Part shown: positions 1 to 9,890 of the stretch, piece by piece | Layout of the letters: each line of letters starts with the position of its first letter | How positions within the stretch are numbered: position 1 is the stretch's first letter | Source of the DNA: a virus | Reading direction: 5' to 3' (one strand) | Virus record (IMG/VR): IMGVR_UViG_3300050120_000039 | Span: 1-25,816 of that record | Length of the DNA stretch: 25,816 bases | Notes under the pieces: generated by a model | What the model was told of the DNA's origin: nothing | The model's database searches: none | What the model saw: the letters and a program-made list of their open reading frames with translations, nothing else | Position numbers and translations under genes: made by a program

Positions 1-600
1 AGAGGCATCGCCACCAATGGTGATGTTCTGGTTACCTGTGATGAAACCCGCTGTAGAACCCGCAACAACGCGTCCCTTAGCATCAACGGTCACCGAGGTA
101 TAAGTGCTTGCCGCGACTCCCGTGCTCGCCAGGGTGACAACGATATTACCAGCACCATCTGAGGTACCAGAAGCATCACCACTCAAGCTGATTGCAGATC
201 CAGGAATAAAATAAGATGTTCCATTATAGACGCGAAGAACGTGATTTACCGTGTCATACCAAAGATCACCAACAAGAGATCCCGTTGGCTGGGTTGCGGA
301 AATTACTGGACGACCAGCGAGTTCCCAAATAGGAGAAAGCGACGTTCCAGTATTGACACGAAGATTCCCAATTGTCTCATCGTACCAAGTCATGCCCTTT
401 AGGGGCTTTAATGCATTTAGGGCCGTAGAGTTCGCAGCCGCGAAATTCTCCAACATGTTTACGAGATTTTGGTTGAATTTATCCGTAATCGATAGCGCAC
501 CGAAACCAATGAGATCAATTGGCATCTGCGTTGAATCAATTATCGTATCTGTTACGGTAAAAGATCTCGAAGTATCAAATGTGGTGACAATATTGCTCAT
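1..600 (-). CDS. Tail-fibre-like protein, N-terminal part (cut by window edge)
   Basis: The ATG lies at 598-600 and the frame stays open for 200 codons to the left edge, so only the N-terminal part is visible. The translation begins MSNIVTTFDTSRSF. It contains two fibre-type motifs of the kind LWYDTVNHVLRVYNGTSY (about residues 113-130), and a weaker copy near residue 72. These are followed by a low-complexity Gly/Ser/Thr stretch with YTSVTVDAKGRVVAGS (about residues 167-182), a motif common in phage tail fibre and tail collar proteins. It is the most downstream late gene seen here, after the 210-residue structural protein, and a late promoter (GGTAAATA) lies 29 bases upstream. A role as a distal fibre or fibre-attachment protein is inferred from motif and place. 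The receptor-binding end is outside the window, so specificity cannot be judged. Confidence 0.75.
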   Translation of the reverse strand, partial: MSNIVTTFDTSRSFTVTDTIIDSTQMPIDLIGFGALSITDKFNQNLVNMLENFAAANSTALNALKPLKGMTWYDETIGNLRVNTGTSLSPIWELAGRPVISATQPTGSLVGDLWYDTVNHVLRVYNGTSYFIPGSAISLSGDASGTSDGAGNIVVTLASTGVAASTYTSVTVDAKGRVVAGSTAGFITGNQNITIGGDAS

Positions 601-628
601 TTATTACGGTTCCCTAGATTATACCGGT

Positions 629-636
629 TATTTACC
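629..636 (-). promoter_or_regulatory. T4-type late promoter GGTAAATA for the fibre gene
   Basis: On the minus strand the 48-base gap between the 210-residue gene and the fibre gene holds GGTAAATA, ending 29 bases before the fibre ATG. It matches the last six bases of the T4 late consensus TATAAATA. It belongs to a set of five such sites in front of minus-strand genes in this window. No shared -35 element is visible. Confidence 0.6.
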
Positions 637-648
637 TTATACACTTTG

Positions 649-1281
649 TTATACGAACATTCTAAATCTAAGCACGTACACCGCTTCGATAATACGATTA
701 GAAGATTTCATGATAGGGCTAAACACAACGTGCGTGATCAATAGATCATCTTGTGTCTTAAGACCAATCTCGCTGAAAACGAATGCCGTGGTATTGATAT
801 TTTGTCCTGATAAAGAGTCAAAAGCTGGCTGAGTGAAAGGCTCATTCTTGCTCAACACACACCGAATCTCGACATCTGAAAACAAAGTTCCATTGATATG
901 CCTGACCGTCATCGAATTCCCCGATGGTGCTCCATTGTTATCGTCAATGACTTCAAAGTATGTTGGAGTATTGAGATCCGCACTACCTGAGGTGTTTGGA
1001 GTAGCATAGGTGATATCACCTAGTGGATCGACAGTGGCACCACCGCTTCCGAAATACATCGAATAGAGTGGTCCATTGGAGCGATGAGCAACAGAACGAG
1101 CAATAAGAATACTCATATGCTCTGGATGAATAGCGTTTCTCTTATCTAGAAGAACAACTCCTTTGGTGTCCTCTTCGTTTTCGTACTGAGTGATTTTAAG
1201 ATGGCCTTCAACCCTAACTTTGATTTCATCACTAAGTTGGGTTCTTGGAAGATCATGTTCATTACGTGTCGGATTACTCAT
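649..1281 (-). CDS. Virion structural protein, probable baseplate or fibre-associated
   Basis: This 210-residue protein sits between the giant virion protein and the fibre gene, in the late orientation. It has no signal peptide or membrane segment. A central segment reads KRNAIHPEHMSILIARS (about residues 47-63), followed by a YFGSGG turn and a Thr/Asn-rich loop. This pattern resembles conserved structural proteins of large T4-like phages, but I cannot assign a T4 gene number. The ATG at 1279-1281 is preceded by GAGGGA at good spacing, and a GATAAATA late promoter ends 22 bases upstream, so the gene can be transcribed alone. A role in linking baseplate and fibres is suggested only by position. 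A T4 gp8/gp9/gp10 counterpart is possible but not shown. Confidence 0.7.
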   Translation of the reverse strand: MSNPTRNEHDLPRTQLSDEIKVRVEGHLKITQYENEEDTKGVVLLDKRNAIHPEHMSILIARSVAHRSNGPLYSMYFGSGGATVDPLGDITYATPNTSGSADLNTPTYFEVIDDNNGAPSGNSMTVRHINGTLFSDVEIRCVLSKNEPFTQPAFDSLSGQNINTTAFVFSEIGLKTQDDLLITHVVFSPIMKSSNRIIEAVYVLRFRMFV

Positions 1282-1302
1282 AAATTTCCCTCATTACCGT
1301 AT

Positions 1303-1310
1303 TATTTATC
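1303..1310 (-). promoter_or_regulatory. T4-type late promoter GATAAATA
   Basis: GATAAATA on the minus strand matches 7 of 8 bases of the T4 late consensus. It overlaps the TGA stop of the giant gene (1309-1311) and ends 22 bases before the ATG of the 210-residue gene. The transcript leader would therefore be very short, leaving just room for the GAGGGA ribosome binding site. Confidence 0.65.
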
Positions 1311-4300
1311 AACTACTAGCTCCAGGGTTTTGCATGATCGCATAGGCGGTTGGATAAGCAATAGCGGCATTACTTGACTCACCACATATGTATGTACAGA
1401 ATGTTGTTCCCAAACCAAAAGGAGGCCATTGTAATACAGGAATAGCAGTTACACTATCCCCCGGAGTGTGTACCAATATATAATTTGTTCCATTGAACAA
1501 GTATACGTTTCCTGTACGACGTGCGAACGTCAATACTCCAACAGCAATCAGACCCATATCAATCCATGTGGTTCCATTCCAATTGTAAATGTGATTGGTC
1601 GTACTATCCAATACACTGATACCAGTTATACGATTATCTTCTATACCAAGACCTGAGTCATAATCCAAGTGTGAAACAAGTAAATCTTCAACTACAATAG
1701 GACTACGATATAGAATAGTCTGTGGAGATGGACCCAAATATGGATTTGAATAATGAACTGTGATTGTGCCATCAGAAGGTGATAGTGTTAGATTTCCTGG
1801 AGCATTATCGACACTCATCAAGTATCCATTGATGGTGATGCCATTACCCCATGGGGATGCCGTGTTCTGCCAGGAAATTGACGTAATCTCAACCTGACCC
1901 ACTGGGGCATTCAAAACCCACGACGCATATATGAATCGAATAACTGCACCAATAATCGTATTGATCGGAGATAATTCAATTACTCTATCACCAAGAATAA
2001 CGTGCATCCAATCAACTCCTTCGACCAATGGAATCCAGCCAGCGCCGTTATTAATCTCGATTAGAGCAATAATTCCCTCGGTATGAGTGCGATAGATGTA
2101 AGACGATGCTCCGATAGTCACCTGTTCGGATACCGGATAAGATATATCCAGCGTGGTGATCGAAGTAGTTGTATCGAATGGATCAGAATCGAATGGAACA
2201 GCATCAAAACCTACTTGATTATCACCAGGGCTTTCTGTTGGTTGTGAGCCAATTGACAAGTAAAACACTCGATCGCCAACATCTGTTGGACCGGTATCGA
2301 ATGGATAGAGATCAAACGGACCTGCATCGAATCCAGAATATCTATTCGAATACGAAGTAGTCACGGCGAGCAATACGGAATCTACTACGGTATATCTGAT
2401 GCGTTCTTCTGCATTTCCCCCATCAAGGGCACCGCAAGTATTTGCACATGACGCCATTTCAGAGCATGGGTTAGCGATATCCAAATCAACAATGAGTCGC
2501 GCCGCCGCGTGTAGATAATCGTCCTGATACGCGGTAAGTGTCGGGTAGAGAGCAAGAACCGAAGATCCCAACGATGGTGCTGGTCCCTCGACAAATCCAC
2601 TAGCCTGATACAGGACAATCGTATATCCCGAAGCTAAAGCATAACTAGACGTTAGTTCAACTGAATTATTACTCGAACTAATGGTGATCGTTATGAGTAA
2701 GCTATCTGCTGTGACGATATTTCCGTCAGAATCAATGATATCATAGCGATGCGCATATAGTTCAGGTTGGTTCTTCGCCACTGCCGTAAATGTCGTCGTG
2801 CTTCCATTAGTGTTGAATGTTCCGAGTGGATACCACGCTTGGCGTCCAAGATCAGGAAGATCCCAAAGTGATTGATCAAAATATCCTAGATCAAAACCGA
2901 AGTAGTCGAAAGCACCATCATCAAGAATATTGCAAGAGAGTCTATCGAATAACAAAGTAATCTTTGCTGTAAAATCATCTGAGATTTGTGGAGCTACTTC
3001 TTCTGGATTTTCTATAGAATATGATACTTCTTCAGAACGAATTTTAGTTCTGAATGGTTTTGTATCTAGTATATTTGCAATAATAGCGTCAGCCTCACTA
3101 GGACGCGTATATAGACTAGTATCGATACTATCAAAAATCTGAACTGTTATGTAACTAGTCTTAAAGAACCAGTCGCATTCTTTGTTTTGCCTTAACATTT
3201 CTCGTAGTAGAGCAAATATAACTTGGTTTTGTTGTAGTTGATCCAATAGAGAGATAATGCCAAGCCATGTACTACGGAACACAGAACCATTCGTCGATAT
3301 ATTTGAATTGATCGTAAATGTCCAGTTATCGATTCCAACTTCGTTCCAAGTAGTTCCGTCGTATTCGTATGTGGCTGCTACTTGGTCCCCGGTCCAGATA
3401 TCATCTCGATCGGATTGTAGTACGCGAACAACATCACCAGCCGCGTATAGCTGGGCGCTCAATCTCTGATCACGTTCCGCATAGCTGACTACGGTATCAA
3501 AAATAGTCGCGTCCTCATATCCAGAGAGACGATATTCTGCTCTCTGCCAAAATCCAGTCGAATTGCTCGTCGATAGTTCATCAGAAAGGATGAATGTATT
3601 TGTAATAGTAGTATCGGTGCTAAATTCTATGGTCTTTACTGTTATGTTGACCGCGTTCGTATACACACTAATGGCGGTTGGAACATCAGAGAATACCGTT
3701 TGAGCAGGAAGATACAGACTACCGATTTGTTCACCTAGCGAAAGGAAACTACTTGGAACACTGTTGCCGAATTGATCCAACTTAGACATCGAATCGATGA
3801 GCTTATTAGTAATGATGGTCGCTGGATAGTTGTTCTGATCATTCTCACTTATGAGCGTCCATTCCTCGTGTGTCTCCAAGGTGCGTTGGTCGATTAGAAT
3901 TTCAATTGCGTAACCGTCTTGAATGTTAGTGCCATCGGTAAAGACAATCATGCTCGTGGCATCGGCTGGAGCGAACCAAGACAATCCGAATCCCGTGGGA
4001 TCATCTAGGCGATTTTCAACATCCGCCGTCGCCATTCCCTTTACGTAATTCAACTTCGTGTTAGAACGAACCCAAAAATAAAAAGTCGCTATTGGCTGAT
4101 TGAATTGATTTAATGTGTCAATCTCAGTATAAGAGAAGTCATCCCCATCTGGGCGTGCAGTGCCACTTAGAACATCAACGCCACTCAAGGTAGCGACATA
4201 GGAATCGTATTGATCTGGCGAAACTGGAGATCGTACCCATTCATAAACCTCAACCTGCCCGATGACGATTTTTATATCGCCCGTCGCGGGGGTTACTGGT

Positions 4301-7300
4301 TGGTCCTGGATCTGATACGAGATGGTAAACGTGTCGATTACAGTAATGACTATGTTGGTGCCATTATAAGAGGATTGATCCGCATCAGTGACGTTTACGA
4401 TATCGCCGGAAGACAAACCATGGGCCACTGGCTCCTTAGTAATAGGGTTAAGAGTAGCCACTGTGACCACACCAGACGCATACGTGGCTGTGGCTCTGAA
4501 GTAGAACTGATTACCCCACTCACGTGCTCTTATGAGAGGATCTGAAATTCCATGATAGTCGAGATATGAAAGATTGGTAGTGTCCCACCAGAGCTTCCCT
4601 ACGTCGTTTTCTCCCCATAGGGTAATCCCAGGAGGAGCCGCGCTAGGTCCATCTGAGTAATTAGCAGGATCGTACGGGCCAACTATATCCAAGAGCGAGA
4701 ATGAATTCGGTTCATTAATATTCTGGGACGGGTCCCAATGAAAATTCTGCTCGATCGTGTTGTTATTATCAAGGGTGTTAAAAATTTGCAGGTAGAAGCG
4801 ATAATCAGCAACATCGGGGATTCCCGTGTTATTGACTGGGAAGGTGAGATTGGCAGCGCCATCGCTTGCTTTCTTTGGACCGATGATCCACCGAGGATTA
4901 TTCTCATTCGGCGTTCTTGCAAGACCTGGAATTTGTAGAATTGTGCTCCCAGGAGTTACCGTATTCGTAAACTGAACGACCTGTTTTGAATCGGAAAAAT
5001 CGTCTTTGAATATATTAAACTGAACGAAGTCCATACGGGTGTCACCGAAGGTAGCAACCTTCCACGCCCAGTCTTCATTAATGAAGACATTCTCAGTACC
5101 CAGACGAGTTCCGCGAATAAACGCAGTTTGTGGACGGATCGTGCCCTGAGTAGCCCGCAACGCGCGATCATATTTTACTTGGTTACGTGCGTCAGCATTG
5201 ATGGTGTCCATGTATGACTTTGGAGTATAATCATAGAGATTTTGCGCCTGAGATCTTAAAAATGAGTCATCTGGTGGATTATTGGAGTCGTAGAAACGAG
5301 TAATATTCATTGCCTGTTTCTCAAAATTAGGTATTAGAGCATTACCATTGAGAATAAAACCGGGAGCTTCAAATCTTCCGTTCCAATTTGTTGTTCTATA
5401 AGTATCAACCTTCAATGTCTTATGATACAAAGAAATAACAGGATCATAAATCAGATCATTAAACTTTGTAACATTAGGAAAGAATACCGCATGCTGAATT
5501 TCAGTTAAGTATAGTCGAAGACCAAAAATAACTGAACTCCCGAGTGTTGATACGGAAATAGTATCTTCGATCCGACTAATCATAACTTGATCCGAATCTA
5601 TTGGCTGACTGTTCTGATCTAGAACGCCATAAGATCCGTTCTGAATTGATTCAATATTAAGAATTTGCCCGAAGCTACTGCTAAATTTACCACCACCACT
5701 CATGGGGGAGTAATAAAACACCGATGAATTGAAATTCTTTACTCTTTTATATTTCGGGTCAGATAGTTGAATAGTCCAGGTGGCAAATTTCTTGGAACCC
5801 AACAACCAGTCAAAAGTTTCTCCAGAAATGAGATCCGTCGCATCAAATACCCATCCCATAGTATTCAAAAATCTTCCATACCCGATGAAGAAATTGATTA
5901 CGTCGTTTGGTGTTTCGAAATAGTGTCCATATTCAATAGTGTCGTATTGACCAGATGCAGTTGAGTTATAAGAAAACTGTCTGTTTTGTATAACGAAAGT
6001 CCTCATCTGAGTCGATGGGTTTGATTGCGTCGTTGATACGCTGACAATCACGGTCATACCAGCGGTTATTTGAACATTAGGATTGATGGTGAATGTCTTT
6101 GGTGATGTTACTGTAATATAACGTGGATCTATTTTGTACCCATTGATAAGAATGCCTAGTTGTGCAATGTCGTTCGCACCAACCGGTAGAGTGATGCTGG
6201 ATACCGTGAAATTACTCTGTTGGTCTGTAGCTGTGATTACTTCCCTAAGTTCTACCTGCCCACCAACCAAAGGAGCCACACCCGCCTCAATGACAAAATA
6301 TGGATGAAACGGGTCATATCCGAAAACTCGATATCCAGAGCCATCAGCTTGAACGGCGACGCCGGAACAAAAACGCTCCTGGGTCACGGGTGCCTGATAA
6401 AGAAGAACATTAACATCTTCGAAAGGAATTTCCTTACCGGAAATTGTTTCTATGATAGTGCTGTTCTTGTTTATAAAACCAGTTGTTCTCCACCCCAGTG
6501 TTGGAATCGTATTGACTAGAGTATTACCAAAATCATTTGTTGGATCAGCACCAATAAGAACCAAGGCTTCGCTCACCCAGGCATTAAGACCAATGTTCTG
6601 TGTGGTCACACCATTGACTACCTGTAAATGAACTGGAGAGTCTGTGATTTTCTCACGCGTCAAAGTACTCTTGCTGACCACATGTGGTGCGTTCCATAAT
6701 CTAAACGTTCCAGTATCACCGATATTCTGACGATAATCATTCCAGAGCGTATCAACGAACACCCCTGGCTTCATTAGAAAACCAGCCAGCGCGACGGCAA
6801 AACTATAGACGGCTGAATTGACGAACATCTGTTCGGCTGGAGATCCGTCACCATAGATAAATTCATCGTTGATCATCGTTCCATCTAGAGTGGTTGAATC
6901 AACGATTCCTAGTGCGATTGGATCGAGTAGTTCACCATTAAAATCTACGGGAATAGGAGCGATCATCGCGACATCGGGACTAATGGTCCCAATGGTGTCA
7001 ATTATACCGGCTTTGAGTTGAACCCACATATTATGTGAATTCGAATATCGAGGGGTTCCATCACTATACGTGCTCGTAGGCACATAAGTGGTTCTCCACC
7101 ATGTTGGTTCGATTGAATATCCTTGGATCTCCCAAGGATGAGAATGTGGACGGATCGTTCCATAGAGACGCTTATACATGCCAAGATAATGGCCCTCAAC
7201 ACCCGCACTTGTATAATTCCAGGTGAATGGATCATTAGGATCGAATGCGTTGTTTGTCATATCGATGTTGCGATTGACACTCCACCGCTCAAATTCACGC

Positions 7301-9828
7301 CGCATAATCTGTCTAAATTCTTGCCAAGAATAATCAAAATCCACAGTATTATTGAATCGACTAATCTTTAGGATCGCTGTGTTGTTGACGATGTAATATT
7401 CGCCATTGGAGAGATTCAAAAATATGTCATCGAGTTGAAATGCTCTAATCAGCCATTCAGTTCCACTCCATAGGGCGTATGAGCGCTGGGCCAAGGAGGC
7501 AACGGCATAGTTTGCCGTGGGGATAGCTATCGTGTTGAAGTCGAGAACAACATCATTGACCGGAGGAGAAGTCACTACGGGGGTGAAATTCCCAAAGTAC
7601 TTCTTAAGGAAGAATGCGGCTGATCCGTGGCGCGTAGAAAAGGATGTGGTTTCTGTGCGTCGATATACCGGAACCGTATTGAAGAACCTATTCTGAAGCT
7701 CTAACCAAACGTGATCGCGATCATCCCCCTGGGCGGGAACTATAAAACCATCATGTCCACGTAGAGAAATCGTTCCGTCACGGTCGATAAACTTCTCAGG
7801 AACAAATGTTGGTGATGCTCCAATTCGAGCAGAACTACTCGGAATGAAAATTGGTTGTGGCGTACTATCCACAACGTCTACTGTGCTACCAACGATACGG
7901 GTTTCTACATAGGTCCCCATGTCTGAATAATAGAATGGAAAATCACTAGTTCTTCCTATGAAGAGAGAACTTAGGATAATGTCTGCGGCTTGTTGTACAG
8001 TACAAACGAGATTACCACCCGTGGTGCTTAGAATATTAGTATTCCAAAGTTGATCCATTTTCGTCTGGAACTTAAACAGAATTCTATTATATTCCCGAGA
8101 CATAGCCCTGATGACATCGGGCATGCTTAAGCGACTGTCTTGCACGCTTAGCATAGCACGAAGTAATCCATCTTCTGGATCAATGATAACCGATCCAATA
8201 GTTGGATCTTGTTCTGTAAATCTATAGTTGCTTAAGCCGAGAGAGTTACCATCAAAATTTGGTTGTGATCCAATGATACTAGTAAGATGGTTTAGTATTG
8301 TCGATCTTGATGGATCGGTAAGAATTAAATGATCCGAGTTAGATACCAACGTCCTAGACTCTGGGAATAGATTTTGTGAATCCGGCGTCTCCGTTAGCAA
8401 TTCAAAAGATTTAGACCATACTGATCTGCATAATCCAGTTTGCCCATCACGGAACATACGATAGCCGAGCACGTTAGCGTGTGTTGCACTTTCTAACGTA
8501 AGATCGAATTGAATATCTCCAGTTGAAGCATGGTTTAGAGCCAACCCGATCACCGGGTCGATAGTTCCCGATCCCGCTATTGAGTATCCAAAAATTGTTG
8601 TTGATTGAGAAGGGACTAATAATATTTCCTGCGCTGTTATATCAAACGCATATAGGTTGAACTGAGGAGCATCATTTCGAAACGCCTTGGTGTCACCCGA
8701 AAAACTCTCAATACCGGACCAGAATTCTACGATTGGGCGCACCGCTTGGTTCTGCCCATTGTTTTGCGAAACAGTATCCTGGTCTACCACGGACAAATCT
8801 TCAAAATTTCTCCACCAATTTGTCGTGGTCCAAGGATCACTCAGCGAGGATAATTCTCTGACATCATAGATTGCAGTATTGTCGGCGGGAACCCCGGATG
8901 GCCCAGCCTGACACGTATAAACTAGAGAATTCCAATTAGCACCATCGTATTGAACAAGACGACGGAACGGAACAATCGTAGGATCTTCCCATATCATTCC
9001 CAACCGAGGCATTGTTGGCGCTTCCGTCGATACAACGACCGGAGTCGCTATCCAGCGGCCAGCCGCTTCTTTATAAACGAAAACAAGAGGACGATTGAAA
9101 TTAGGACCAGTAGAACCAAAATAGATGTAATCTCCTTCATTGTATGTGGTCAGATCTACCGAGGAGGGAGAATCCTCAACCCCGAAAATAACAACATTCC
9201 ACTGAGTTCCCGTGTACACGTAGATAACGCGATCGGTCGTTGTGGTCAATTCGATCAACGTCCCTGGAGTTGTTGTGCTTGGTAGAAAATTATCAGTAAT
9301 AATTACAGAGCGCTGAACTAGTGCACCGGAGACAACCTCATATAAAACCGTCTGAGATCCCTGAATCTCTTTGGTTACATATTCACCATTAACATCAGCG
9401 CTACCGGGACCGGTCCAGAAATATCGACTGAAATTGATGTGCTTGTCATAATCGATCGGGAGGGTCCAAGAGTAATAGGGGACTGCGCAGAGACGATTCT
9501 GATCATTCGTCAATCCACCGTTCGCTTGGATCAAATTAATCAAATCGTCGAAAAACGCGCCTTTGGAGAAAAGCCCAGAGTTTGGGTCAACGTACACGGC
9601 ACCAATGGTTAGTTGGTTTTTATCCCGCTGGGCATCGCCAGAACGAATCAATGGAGTGCGCGTGAGATCATCCGCCGAAAGAAGATCACCCGTGCCGATA
9701 TAACCGGTGAGGAAGTCGGCTTGCTCTGGCTCAAATAGGACATCATCGAGAAGAAGATATTCTCGATCGTTCTGTGGTGTTTTTAGATTATCGGGAACAA
9801 ATTCCCACGCGCGGCGCTGAAGTGACAT
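1309..9828 (-). CDS. Giant virion protein (2839 residues), gp7-position baseplate/tail protein
   Basis: This single uninterrupted frame of 8.5 kb fills a third of the window. It follows gp6 (after two small genes), where T4 keeps baseplate wedge gene 7, but T4 gp7 is only about 1030 residues. The N-terminus (residues 116-140) carries YYSWTLPIDYDKHINFSRYF, an aromatic motif I associate with giant structural proteins of large marine and T4-like phages. At least six short Y-x-G-T-x-W-type motifs are scattered near residues 204, 296, 788, 2156, 2750 and 2780, the kind seen in fibre and adsorption proteins. Asp-Phe-rich repeats (PFDxxPFDT) lie near residues 2500-2555, and a related segment near 2310. 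No signal peptide or membrane segment is visible. The ATG at 9826-9828 follows TTAGGATT, and a CCTAAATA late promoter lies upstream. Virion location is well supported. The exact role (wedge, tail needle or fibre base) is inference. Confidence 0.75.
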   Translation of the reverse strand: MSLQRRAWEFVPDNLKTPQNDREYLLLDDVLFEPEQADFLTGYIGTGDLLSADDLTRTPLIRSGDAQRDKNQLTIGAVYVDPNSGLFSKGAFFDDLINLIQANGGLTNDQNRLCAVPYYSWTLPIDYDKHINFSRYFWTGPGSADVNGEYVTKEIQGSQTVLYEVVSGALVQRSVIITDNFLPSTTTPGTLIELTTTTDRVIYVYTGTQWNVVIFGVEDSPSSVDLTTYNEGDYIYFGSTGPNFNRPLVFVYKEAAGRWIATPVVVSTEAPTMPRLGMIWEDPTIVPFRRLVQYDGANWNSLVYTCQAGPSGVPADNTAIYDVRELSSLSDPWTTTNWWRNFEDLSVVDQDTVSQNNGQNQAVRPIVEFWSGIESFSGDTKAFRNDAPQFNLYAFDITAQEILLVPSQSTTIFGYSIAGSGTIDPVIGLALNHASTGDIQFDLTLESATHANVLGYRMFRDGQTGLCRSVWSKSFELLTETPDSQNLFPESRTLVSNSDHLILTDPSRSTILNHLTSIIGSQPNFDGNSLGLSNYRFTEQDPTIGSVIIDPEDGLLRAMLSVQDSRLSMPDVIRAMSREYNRILFKFQTKMDQLWNTNILSTTGGNLVCTVQQAADIILSSLFIGRTSDFPFYYSDMGTYVETRIVGSTVDVVDSTPQPIFIPSSSARIGASPTFVPEKFIDRDGTISLRGHDGFIVPAQGDDRDHVWLELQNRFFNTVPVYRRTETTSFSTRHGSAAFFLKKYFGNFTPVVTSPPVNDVVLDFNTIAIPTANYAVASLAQRSYALWSGTEWLIRAFQLDDIFLNLSNGEYYIVNNTAILKISRFNNTVDFDYSWQEFRQIMRREFERWSVNRNIDMTNNAFDPNDPFTWNYTSAGVEGHYLGMYKRLYGTIRPHSHPWEIQGYSIEPTWWRTTYVPTSTYSDGTPRYSNSHNMWVQLKAGIIDTIGTISPDVAMIAPIPVDFNGELLDPIALGIVDSTTLDGTMINDEFIYGDGSPAEQMFVNSAVYSFAVALAGFLMKPGVFVDTLWNDYRQNIGDTGTFRLWNAPHVVSKSTLTREKITDSPVHLQVVNGVTTQNIGLNAWVSEALVLIGADPTNDFGNTLVNTIPTLGWRTTGFINKNSTIIETISGKEIPFEDVNVLLYQAPVTQERFCSGVAVQADGSGYRVFGYDPFHPYFVIEAGVAPLVGGQVELREVITATDQQSNFTVSSITLPVGANDIAQLGILINGYKIDPRYITVTSPKTFTINPNVQITAGMTVIVSVSTTQSNPSTQMRTFVIQNRQFSYNSTASGQYDTIEYGHYFETPNDVINFFIGYGRFLNTMGWVFDATDLISGETFDWLLGSKKFATWTIQLSDPKYKRVKNFNSSVFYYSPMSGGGKFSSSFGQILNIESIQNGSYGVLDQNSQPIDSDQVMISRIEDTISVSTLGSSVIFGLRLYLTEIQHAVFFPNVTKFNDLIYDPVISLYHKTLKVDTYRTTNWNGRFEAPGFILNGNALIPNFEKQAMNITRFYDSNNPPDDSFLRSQAQNLYDYTPKSYMDTINADARNQVKYDRALRATQGTIRPQTAFIRGTRLGTENVFINEDWAWKVATFGDTRMDFVQFNIFKDDFSDSKQVVQFTNTVTPGSTILQIPGLARTPNENNPRWIIGPKKASDGAANLTFPVNNTGIPDVADYRFYLQIFNTLDNNNTIEQNFHWDPSQNINEPNSFSLLDIVGPYDPANYSDGPSAAPPGITLWGENDVGKLWWDTTNLSYLDYHGISDPLIRAREWGNQFYFRATATYASGVVTVATLNPITKEPVAHGLSSGDIVNVTDADQSSYNGTNIVITVIDTFTISYQIQDQPVTPATGDIKIVIGQVEVYEWVRSPVSPDQYDSYVATLSGVDVLSGTARPDGDDFSYTEIDTLNQFNQPIATFYFWVRSNTKLNYVKGMATADVENRLDDPTGFGLSWFAPADATSMIVFTDGTNIQDGYAIEILIDQRTLETHEEWTLISENDQNNYPATIITNKLIDSMSKLDQFGNSVPSSFLSLGEQIGSLYLPAQTVFSDVPTAISVYTNAVNITVKTIEFSTDTTITNTFILSDELSTSNSTGFWQRAEYRLSGYEDATIFDTVVSYAERDQRLSAQLYAAGDVVRVLQSDRDDIWTGDQVAATYEYDGTTWNEVGIDNWTFTINSNISTNGSVFRSTWLGIISLLDQLQQNQVIFALLREMLRQNKECDWFFKTSYITVQIFDSIDTSLYTRPSEADAIIANILDTKPFRTKIRSEEVSYSIENPEEVAPQISDDFTAKITLLFDRLSCNILDDGAFDYFGFDLGYFDQSLWDLPDLGRQAWYPLGTFNTNGSTTTFTAVAKNQPELYAHRYDIIDSDGNIVTADSLLITITISSSNNSVELTSSYALASGYTIVLYQASGFVEGPAPSLGSSVLALYPTLTAYQDDYLHAAARLIVDLDIANPCSEMASCANTCGALDGGNAEERIRYTVVDSVLLAVTTSYSNRYSGFDAGPFDLYPFDTGPTDVGDRVFYLSIGSQPTESPGDNQVGFDAVPFDSDPFDTTTSITTLDISYPVSEQVTIGASSYIYRTHTEGIIALIEINNGAGWIPLVEGVDWMHVILGDRVIELSPINTIIGAVIRFIYASWVLNAPVGQVEITSISWQNTASPWGNGITINGYLMSVDNAPGNLTLSPSDGTITVHYSNPYLGPSPQTILYRSPIVVEDLLVSHLDYDSGLGIEDNRITGISVLDSTTNHIYNWNGTTWIDMGLIAVGVLTFARRTGNVYLFNGTNYILVHTPGDSVTAIPVLQWPPFGLGTTFCTYICGESSNAAIAYPTAYAIMQNPGASS
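2171..2334. repeat. Pair of 41-base imperfect direct repeats coding for Phe-Asp-rich motifs
   Basis: Two copies, 2171-2211 and 2294-2334, match at 31 of 41 positions by my count. On the minus strand they encode FDAGPFDLYPFDTG and FDAVPFDSDPFDT within the giant virion protein. A related segment FDYFGFDLGYFD lies about 600 bases away, near 2880-2920. The conservation looks like a duplicated protein module, not a DNA element. Confidence 0.6.
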
Positions 9829-9852
9829 TCATGAATCCTAATTCGTTCTGGG

Positions 9853-9860
9853 TATTTAGG
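9853..9860 (-). promoter_or_regulatory. T4-type late promoter CCTAAATA for the giant virion gene
   Basis: CCTAAATA on the minus strand ends 25 bases before the ATG of the giant gene. The same octamer stands in front of the 90-residue gene (11031-11038). It keeps the TAAATA part of the T4 late consensus. It lies in the divergent region 9829-9961, back to back with a plus-strand early promoter. Confidence 0.65.
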
Positions 9861-9890
9861 ATTTGAGATTCATGAACTTATACAAACGTT

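Noticed and set aside
618-623. TATAAT on the minus strand as a sigma70 -10 for the fibre gene
   Set aside because: No TTGACA-like hexamer is found 16-18 bases upstream, and the nearby GGTAAATA explains late expression better.
251-832. A 193-residue open frame on the plus strand
   Set aside because: It lies antisense to the fibre gene and the end of the 210-residue gene, has no ribosome binding site, and the opposite strand shows clear fibre motifs and late promoters.
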